From the NCBI GenBank assembly GCA_017562135.1, contig QEYB01000533.1:310001-374000 (forward strand): a stretch of 64,000 nucleotides of DNA. The letters run 5' to 3'. This DNA comes from Dipylidium caninum. Taxonomy: Eukaryota; Platyhelminthes; Cestoda; Cyclophyllidea; Dipylidiidae. Positions 51,501-61,900 of this stretch are shown here, in pieces (within the stretch, counting starts at the first letter, position 1; each line of letters opens with the position of its first letter). Under the pieces are notes generated by a model, which worked only from the letters and a program-made list of their open reading frames with translations, was not told the origin of the DNA and did no database searches. A program made the position numbers and the translations under genes.

Positions 51501-52916
51501 ATCGTTGGAGTTCAAACTCATTCCGAACGTCTTTCCGAGCACAGGCTGCCTCGTATCAGCGTATTATTTTAGCTATTTTTTTTAAAACACCTTTTATAAT
51601 CTCATATTTTGCAGTATGCAATGGAATTTGGACTCGCCAAGCTCATTCGTCCGCTGCATCAAGAATTGTTCTTGGCTACTTTTTTCTGACTTTATTACGA
51701 AAACGGACTTCCTTGAAGCACTTCAGCTGCCAGATAACAAAATACCATCGTATTTTGAGCGCTATTGTGGCTCACCGGAAAGGTAGTTAAATTTTCAGAT
51801 CCCCGTCTTATTTATTTGCAGTTTGCCTCATGATGGTCAACTCGCGACGCTGAATTTTGTGTTTGCAATTCTCCGTTCAAAACCGAAGATGGTGTTGGAC
51901 AGTTTGCTTTCCCCTGACCACGCCTTTTGGGGCCTTCTTGTTCGGTGTGCTTTAAGGCCTCGAATCACCGGAATCCCGCCAGATGACAAAACGGTTGGTT
52001 TACCTCATTAAGCGTTTACCTTTAGGCCCTGAACGTTTTGCGACTGCTCCCCACAACGTGTCTGTCGGCGGTCAGCGACGCAGTCTCCCGAATGTTCGAG
52101 TTGCATGGGTCTGACACCATCCTTCATACCTATATTCCGCTTTAGAATATCTAGGAGGAGTGGAAAGGTCGGCGTGGGAGGGGAGGGAGACATTTCAGAA
52201 CTTTCCGAAATCCTCGTCAATGCATCAAAGCTTATACCTCTTTCTACTGACGATTTTGATCTGCGAAAGTGTTTTTCTGAGTGTATTTCCTCGGAAATGT
52301 GTCAGACGTTGATTATTTTGTTAAAAAAAGTAGGATTATATTAGTTAGCGACTGATTTTTTTTCTAGAGGTTGTATGAACCCGAGGACAGAGCGAGCACA
52401 CTCTTTCAGGCGACCCTCTCTATTGCCTTATCTCTCAACTATCAGGTGAGGTGTTATTGAAAACTGTAAGAGTGATTTGACCACAGGTATCATTTGACGC
52501 CGATGAAGTCGTTCACGCGATCTGTAAATCTGGTCTTTGTCTCATTCCTCCATCCACCATTCTAACTATTTTGGGGTTCACCGAATCCGCAAAGAAACAA
52601 ATTAACCTCTCGAATGGAGATTTGTCTCTTCTCCTGAAATTCCTAAGCACATATTTGAGGGGTTCGGATAGGTGAGTTGGGGTAATTGAGCACAATTTTA
52701 GTGCAACTTGACAGTAACCAACTAACTTAAAATGTCTTATATAGTGTCTATTGTGCAGTCAGATATCATTTTATTCCCAGATTACTGGAAAGTCAACTGT
52801 GCAACGCCATTAGTGGGGCCTGGAAAGAGGAGATAGCGCCCCTTCTCCGGTTCCAACCGTCCTCGGGTGAGACCTTTGTTGATCTCCTCGGGACTCTCAT
52901 TTCCCTTTCACAGATG
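45543..52916 (+). other. PRKDC: PRKDC N-terminal HEAT-repeat exons
   Basis: Supported exons: 45543-45663, 45805-45894, 45925-45999, 46031-46343, 46388-46447 (possibly to 46588), ~46742-46975, 47043-47388, 47522-47709, 48061-48257, 48634-48717, 49245-49321, 49509-49796, 49871-50157, 50196-50388, 50427-50614, 50649-50826, 50864-51552, 51615-51782, 51822-51993, 52026-52108, 52146-52329, 52368-52445, 52487-52671, 52781-52916. Helical, Leu-rich throughout. Introns of 30, 31, 38, 34, 37, 37, 38 and 41 nt occur here. An acidic linker (ETSESDDEADEDETGG) begins at 47522. Confidence 0.78.
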
Positions 52917-55900
52917 GTGGGTTCAAATTGTCGCCTTGTCTACGTACTTCGGCGATGTACCTTAAGTTGTTTTATGAGTTTTATCTGCATCCTTCGCAGA
53001 GGCAAAGATTGGGATCACTGAGGAAAGCGTGGTTATAAAGTCGTGATTAGAATTCCTCCTCCCTTCGTGGAATTTCTTGGGGCGAGCGCCGGCCAGCATC
53101 GGGTTGCCTCAACTTCACTGCGTTTTGTTTTAGGCTTTACTTTTAAATAGTGCATTGTGTATTGTGTACTGGATGCTAACATCTTAACAAATAGGGGCGC
53201 GTTTGTTATGATGACGAAAAGCTCATTTCATCTGTGAGAGCCACTTGTAGGTCAGTAATCTTGTCGAGCACTGTCCGCTGCAATAGGTCTTCTGAGAAGA
53301 AGTGTGTTTCGCCTTCATTTTGCTAAGGTATACTTTCCGTGTACAGGAGCTAGACCGACATGTCTTCGTAAACACCTACCTGGACCTGCTCGGTACGGAG
53401 GCATTGAGTGATTCCGCCAAGGTTGTAATTGACCCATTTTATTTTGCATCTTCACTTTCGCCTCTGGTTTTACCTGCTCCCTGTTCTGTTACAGGCGAAA
53501 CTCCTTGATATGTTGGCCTTCTTCCTCCACTACGAGGTTATTCCCACAAACTTTGAGTTGTCCAACGAGGAACGGGCAGAAATTGTTAAGGCTGTTAAAG
53601 TCCTCCTTGTCTTGAATCTTGACCTTGAGGATTTGATGACTGCCTCTTCTCCCGATAAGACTAAGTGCACACTGTTTTTAAAACCGGTGAGTCTGCCCTA
53701 GTGGCGGAGCAATATGCGCATATTAACTGCTTACTTGTCCCACTTGCGTAGGTGGCTTCTCTCTTTTGCCAAAGTTTTAACTCGAATCTGTGACAAAATG
53801 TCTATCAATGTATTGAAATCACAAAGGATTCGTGATTCCTCCATATCGTCTCGCTAGCTAATCGTAAATTTTAGTGGGGACGTTTGCATTCCACAGCATC
53901 GTGAACTCGACTTGCCTTTGAGTCAGTAGAGAGCGGTGGCGAGAATTTTGACCATGACTAAACTTCGCAATGTGCTAGCATATTCTCATCACTTCCTGTC
54001 AGATGTAGTTAAGTAAGAAAAAAGGCTCTTTATTAGATATTCAACAATACTGTCAGATTTTGAGATCCGCCATTTGACAGTGTATTCTTCATTTAAGGTA
54101 AACAGAACAATGTTAAGTAGACTGAGCTTCTGGAAGTTTTTACGGTTCTATTTTTAAAACCTAGATTCTCTCCCTCCTGAAAACAAGCGCTTGTCGTGAA
54201 GCCATTCAAATGCTGACTGTGCACTTCTGTCGTTACCCCGTGCACGACATGGATGATGAGTTAGACGAGTGTCTGCGCGATGCGATGAAACGGTAGGTGT
54301 TGCCACATTACATGGGAAAGTAATGTGATAAATTACTCTTCAGAATTTGGACGCGGCCTTTGGTGCAGGGGGAAATTTTAGCCTCAGCGCTAAGGGGCCT
54401 TTGAAGAGGCCGTCGCCTCCGCGCAGGCATCAACTGCCACAATCGACTTATGGGCTCGTTACCTCTGCAAATTCGTTAAACCACTTCTAACCTGCGTGAA
54501 TCCTACTGTTCTGCGGTCCCTCGCTGAACGAAATGTTGTCAAGTGGTTCCAGAACCTGGAGGAGAAGCCACAAGGGGACTGACATGACGGTGTATCAGTG
54601 GATGTGGAGGTTGCTGAGTCGCACTTCCACCTTCTATTTATTTGTGTCGCTCTACAATCGCCTACCTAAGTCTTGCCTCCATGGAATGAACGAAGGTGGT
54701 GTCGGTTCCGTGCTGAAGGCTTTCCTTGGACCGACGTGTTTGGATCCGCTTCAGTCAGCTCAGGTGAAGGGCACAGAACTAACAGCTGCGCTTATAAAGT
54801 AGGTTATATGCTATTCGACTTCTCCTCTTCATTCTTTTACTTGGTACTCGAGCTTGTGTCAAATTTTAGAAAGATTGTTAGGATGGATTGCAATGTAGAG
54901 GTGAACCATAAAATAATTCAAGGACCTGAGTCTTTCTGGGAGACTGGTTCCTGGGCGCAACTGACGTTCCCTCGTTTCAGTGGTCCCCTTCACTTGCCAC
55001 TAACCGGTTGAGGCGATGTAAACGGAGAGGTCTAAATGCAAACTTGCCAATGGGGTATTAACAAGCTTTGTTACTGCATATCACCGATCAGTTCTTGCAC
55101 AAATTTGGCAGAAGTTTCATTTATCGAAACTGCTTTGTGTTGTTTGCCAGGTTCTAAAATGTTGAGTTCTGAAATTGACGAGCAATTCAAATCTCGTTTC
55201 GACTCACGAAATTTAGGAAGCCTTTTGGTTATACTACACTACCCTTGGCACAATCAATTCTGAAGTCAGTTGCATCAGACCAAGCTGGTTTTTCCGGGAA
55301 TCTTTTTGAATTGCCAATGAAGTGGCCAAATGGGCCAAGTCTGCACTCATATGAGCGGGATGGCGAGGTGGGGGGAAGTCGGTTTCTTCGTGTACTCTTA
55401 TTCGTTTTCTAATTGTAGGGAAGCTCACTCAACTCTTCAAGACTCGCTTGAGCCTCCCATTAGCACCACTTCATCTCCCGTCATGGAGACTGCTATGACG
55501 ACCCTGAAAAGTCACCTATGGTCCGCCAGTCTGGCGTGTCTGGTGGCCACCGTGAGCGCAACCCAGACACGGGAAAAAACCTACAACTATGTGCTCGTCT
55601 GTGATCCTCTTTCTCGCTTCTTTCCTGCATTCACAAGGTCTGCGCATACCCCCATGTTTACCTTTCCCAATCAGGTAAGTCTCTTCAACCGCGGTGGATC
55701 CCATTTCCCTGGCACTCTCTGATAAATAATGCGCATTGGTTTGCATATTCCACAAAGAGATTGGGAAAGTACAGGTCGGCCTTCCTCGAACTAAGAGAGG
55801 AGTTTTGGTCGCCGTCGGAAGGAGAGCTCTCTGTCCAGAACAAGACAACGGAAAGTTCTGGCGAAGGAAGAATGCTTACTAAAAGGGAAAATGCCGGTGG

Positions 55901-58900
55901 ACTTCTGCTGGGGAGTAGTTTCACGGGAGAGGTTGCTCGCTTTACGAGACCCTCAGGAACCCAGGTAGCCTCAAACGTTCCCTTCTTTAAAGACCTTATT
56001 TCATCACACTTTCCTGAGCCTGGCATGCTATTACAACATTATTACATATCCGCGAAAGTGTGAAAAGCTGTACAAGGTGACAGGAATCTTTGCATAAGTG
56101 GTCTTTTTGTTCTTATTTAGATAGTCAGAGGAATAGATTCTCTGGTAGGCTTCAAGACGCCAACCGTCCCAGGGGGAGAGTTTGCATCCTCTCCACACTC
56201 CTCCGGCTCTGGAAGATTTGTTGTTGACGAAGGATCAGATTCATTGCTAGTGAAATTGGAGGTGGACTCTCTTAACACAATTCCTCTGATGGTGTGTTTC
56301 GTGGGACTGCTGAAACACATGTGGCGTCTGGGTCTGTTAAAGGCTAGTGACGACTTATCATGATTAACCCATCACTGCTTACATTTACTCACCATCGTTT
56401 ATTATTCAGTGCGTAAAACCCAACGAAATGCCCGCTATCCTACGGTTTCTCTACGATCAGTTCAACTCCACTCCGTCCAATGACGACAACGTGCGGATAT
56501 TTGTGGTTAAGCTGGTCATCAACTGTCCTGAGGTAATTAAACAAGAGGCGTCTTGTAGTGCTGTTCACTCGTTTCGGGGACACCCATGACTGATGCTGAT
56601 GTTTGTTGAGCTTCATTTACAACCCTTAGAATAATGGGAAATTTTTATGCGACCAACTTTTCCTCTTCCCTTAATTCTCATCTTTCCTCCCTTTCAAGTT
56701 TTCTGTCCAAACGAAGCAGTCTGCTGAGGTGGATGGGGGTACCCAGCAGAGAGTAGATCATGCAGCAAGATGGCTTTCTGTTTGGGAGTGCGTGTCGACA
56801 GAGTTGGACGGGGCATTTACCATTAACAGGTTAAAGAGGGGTGAAGGTTACAATGAAGTGGAAGAAAGCAAAATGCTTGCTTGAACTAACGATGCTAGTC
56901 AAAGCGGGAAAATACGGTCCGAATGTCATTTCCTAATCTTTGTCTCACTCCTCCTCGCCTCCTGTAATTTGGATTTTCCATTCATACCGCTTTGTAGGTT
57001 TTCAAACCCTTCGCCAACGTCTGGCTTCCACTCCTTCTCACCTATGCCGCCTCGGAGGCCAAAGTTCTCGTGGATTCCCGCAAATTTTCTGCTCTCAGCA
57101 TCGATCTCTGTCTCCTCCTCGGTGAATGGGCCACCTCCGGCGGCATCTTGCCTTCTACTGAGGTGGAGAAAGGTGGAGCTCGTTCCCTCCTTGCGCATTT
57201 GGTCAGGCATTCGTGTACCGCGTTTCGGGGAGATGATCAACTAGCTGAGGTCGCGCCTCTGCTAAAGCACTATCAGGAATTGTTCGGTTTATTTGTTAAA
57301 GCCTGGCTCCCTGCTGGCGTGCCAATTCCCTACAGGTGGGTGTTTTTTTGTCCAGTTTGCGCTGCCAAATGAGCATGCTACTACCTGTCTGGTCGAATAC
57401 TTTGAGATAACTGCTGTTGTCATCTTGTATAGTCAACTTTTCTTCCATTTGTGGGTCGATTCGTGTACAAAGTTGAGGTAAATTTAGAACGGGAGTAACG
57501 CCGAAACTACTACATTTGACGACATTTAGGCGGTAAAAGTGACCCCTTACTCGTTGGAAGTCTGATGGACAGCGGTTTAGGCATGTGATGACGACAACAG
57601 GAGGTGATGTGCAAAAAACGTTTTTGCTTTTTCTTAAACCTAATGGCATCGTTGCTTCTTACACTTTTACAGAGAGTTGTCGGACGCACTTCACGCGAAT
57701 GCAAGCGCTAAATTGAAAACCTATACCTTCCACCAACTCAGGAGCATTCTGTTATCGTGCAGGAACTTCGAGCCCGAGGAAGACAATGTTCCCCTCTTGC
57801 TGTAAATTAAATTTGACTCTTGCTGTTTTAACCACCGCCTATTTTAGGTTCATTAATGCCATTCTTCAGTGCCTGCATAGAAGTCCTAAGCCGCTTCTCA
57901 CTGTGGTCTGGGAATGCGCAGGAATTTTAGTTTCCAAATTTGCTTCGTCGCCCCCTGACTATCGACTGGAAGGTGAAGAAGTCTTAGATAGCGATGGAAT
58001 TGGTGTCTTCCCTCTTTCGGCCCTTCCAGTTGACCTTCATTCTCTTGCTACTGATCTTTGGTCTACCGTGAGCGGCTTGAACCCATTTAGTCGAAGTGAG
58101 CCACCGTCGAGCGCCTCCATGACGGATATGATTGAGGCCTCCTGTGGGGCTGCGTCTCACTGGCCTCTGCTGGGTGTCCATCTGACCAACTGCCTCATCG
58201 CGACTGGAATTCCAAACACCGTTGAACCAACTACTTTATCTCGATGTTTACAAGTATTCGCTAAGGTGTTTGAGGCCTTCACAAATAGCAATCTTCTATG
58301 TTCTCTCGAGCGGAGCGTCAAAATAGGTATACTGCGGAGGATGGGGACTTCGTCTGTCATCCAGATGGCCAAATGGGGGTGAGGTCGACTGTCGCATTGG
58401 TGAAGACACATTCGCTTGTCGAGTGTACAATCTTTTTCGCCTGTTTTTAGGACGCAAATTGTTCTCTTCCACGCAGCAGTGTTAATTCTTCGAATTGTTC
58501 AGTTTGCTCAAACCCTCTCAGAGACAGAGAGAGAAGGACAGGCTGAAATGTGGCAGCAGTTGATTCTACGGCTGTTAATACTTCTAGTGTCCACCCTCGG
58601 GACACCCAATTCTACGTCAAATTCGCGTCGTGTGGCCTACAGGGTGTTCGTGGAGGCAAGGAAGGTGGACACTTGGGCGAGAAATAGAAAAATTGAGGTA
58701 ATTGTGCATTGACATGGAAGTATTTCTATTCTGGGTGGTGCTGGTTGACAGTTTAAAGGCAACACAACTATCCTCATCTGTGCAAGCCTGCATTCCTTAT
58801 TAGTACCTGCCTCTACTTCGTCAAAGATTTCTTATTTGACATGTACCTCCGCCTACCGATGGTCGTTGCCTCATAATGGCCAAGCTTATTATCATGCCCG

Positions 58901-61900
58901 GCTTGCATCCGTGTGTAGAGCACCTCGTCTCACCACTCTGGCAGATTCCTATTTCTAACTCCGTGATGGTGTACTTGGGGTCCTATACACTGCTTTGTAA
59001 ATATCATTTGTCCACTGAGAATCATTCCAAAAACGTACTTTTGAGATAATTTGGTGGAGTTTTGATCTCAGACTCTGAACTTATACAATAGCTGGGGAAG
59101 CATTCCATTTAAGTCGGAAGAGGGACCTTGCAATTTGTCTCCCCTGCGATTTCAGGAGGTCTGCAATCTGGGTCTGTCTTACGGACTCTGTGCGGAGGAG
59201 GACCTAAAACTTCGTCGACAAACACGGAAACACATTTCCCAGCGGTGTCTCGAAATTACTTCCTCGCGTCTGCCTCCATCTCTCTCCAGATGGCTTCTGG
59301 CTCTGCGACTTCTAAGCAGTGGCAGTTGTGACGAAGCCGTTGATGTAGTTCTCTGGGCCAAGATGGGACAGCGTCTCATGACTACGAGTCTGGAGATTCT
59401 GTTGGAACCGGCCATTAAGTCTGCTGAGTTTCGGCACCCATATAAACAGGGTCCCCTCGATCCACATTATCCTTTCACACAATCAAAGTAAGCCACAATT
59501 GTTTGCCTCAGGCTTGATTAGGTTTAATTAAGTTTGAGTAGGAAAGTAATGAGCTCCTCTTTTGTTTAATTGCCTCCACTCTATCGCGTCCTAAGAAGCG
59601 GTGTGTTGCCACAAATTCATGGGAAGAATTCATTGCACTACTTTAAGAAAGTGTGGGTTTGAGGCCCGAGATACTCTAAGGTTGTCATATAAGTTTTAGA
59701 AGTTTCTCTTGACTTTTATGCGTGGTGGATGGGGAAGAGCGCCTTGGACGTTCATCTGTTTATAGAAACCTGAAGAGAATAATGCACCTTATGTTCAGTT
59801 TTCTTTTTTCAATTCACCCGGATTTTGGGTATTAGAACAGTGGTTAAAGTGACACTTTTTTTAGTCGAATTCGACTCTTGTTTCGCTGAGGTTTCTTGCG
59901 ACTTCCTTTGAGATGTTATCTTAACCTTTCCGCCTGCGATGTAACAGGCATGGCTGGAATAAGCATTAAGCAGAAGGGCTCGAAATCGTCAAAGAGATAA
60001 GCATCTGGCGCTCCGTAAAACACATTGGGACAAATTTTGACAAAATTTGTAGGAGTTTATTTCTTCAATACATAGTGTGCCCTTCTGTTGAGGTTTGATT
60101 GCAGCGCAGATGACTGACTGGTCTGGGGAGTACTGGGGTTTCATGTCTCTGCGAGTGTATGCGTCTTTACTAGTGCACGTTTGGGTGCGCACACCCTCGC
60201 CTGCTATTATAAACTACTCTTATCTACGCAGCTATTTTAGCACATCCATCTCCTCCTCGCTGTCGACGTGGGATCCAGTCGTGTTGAGTGGGACTCGCCA
60301 GCTAATACTGAGCCGAACACAGGCTTTGGATACTGGTTCTGCTACATTGGCTCTTCCCGAGGGGAGCGCCGCGCAGACTCGCTTGATGGAGACCGGTGAA
60401 ACACCCTTCGCGTTTAACCTCAGTGCCACGGCGGAACATTCACCGGATGTGGGTGCTCTCCGCAGGTCAATCTTTCTTTCCTCAAACGCGGCCAAAGCCA
60501 ATCAGAAAACCAAAACTTTGAATTTTAATGATGTAAGGACTTTACAATTAGTCATCAGCCCTGCAGAAAGCGACTAAAATGGTTTGTTCTTCTGATGGTG
60601 TGAGAGGGAGATTAAAATGTACATTTTTTAACTAGGTTAAATGGCACTGCCTAGGGAGCTATGGTAAGTCGCCGTGCGAATTTATCTCCGCTCCCAAGAC
60701 GTTAAGGTAGGTTTAGTCGGTGTGAGAAAAGGCCTCTCTCAGAATTGTAAAACACCTCTCAATGAGGGTAAAAACACGAGTCCAGGGAGTTTCACGCTTT
60801 ATGAGGCTGCATGCCATACTCGTCACAGATTCTGTCCATTTCACACAGGTGCTTTATTCCTCTATGCGACACTGATGGATTTGTTCGCGTAATGCCCAAG
60901 CACACCTTTTGGCCAGTCGTATTGTTTCTTGTCAACAATGAAGTGCCCATGATAATGGACTTAAGTTCAAATTTCTCCTTTGTTAGGTGGGGCATTTGTT
61001 TTCCGCACCCTAGCATTAGGTGAAAGGGCTACACTTCCAGATCTTCCCTTCGTCTCTTTCATTATACGTTTCCAAAGCCACCGCAAAGGAGCGACATACT
61101 ACTAACAACTTGGATTAATGCCTCCATGTCCACCCGTGTGTTGAAAAAATAGTTTCCACTGTCACCGAGAGCATTAATTTTCCTTCACCGTGTAGCTTTC
61201 TCCCGTGGAGCAGTTGCGACGGAAATTTCTGTTCACTTCAACGACTTCCGCCGAGTCTGGCTTGGGTGAAAACGTGCGGCAGTTTTTCAAGCAACGAACT
61301 ATTCAACACCAACATGCTGAGACAGTCCTCAACTCCGACACCACAGCCGACGATTATGCTCGCCTCTGTCGTAGACATCGCCTCGGCGCCCTCCCCGATA
61401 TCGAAACTGTCACTGCGGAGAGTCTCCTGAAACCCCTCTTCCAGCTGGCGAACAGGGATCCATCAGGATGCGGTTCCGATCTTCATGGCCTGATTTTGAG
61501 TTCAGTGGTCGCTGCAACATCAAAGTCTACCGGCCGGGAGGAATTCATAAGGGAACTGGGCAGTGCTTTCAGTGATCTCTCAGTGCATGGAGAGAGCGGC
61601 TATCTCGCTCTGATCTGGGATCTGGGCGGATTAGAAAGAGAGGTTTTCGCCCTGCTTCCGCAACCGAGTCTTCTTGCCAATAGTGCAATCGCAGGGGGGA
61701 AGGTTGAACTTGGTGTTTTGGTGATGGAGGAGGCCTTCTGTGATGCTGCCATATGTAGGTAAATGAAACCTAAATTTCTCTGTGGCCTTCGAGCCTCGAC
61801 ATTTACTATCATATGCGCGGTACTCTTAGCTTTTTAACAGAGGTTCACTTTTTCTCAAATGTTCTGCTGCGTGTCCTGTCTCGAACGGCCCTCAAAATTT

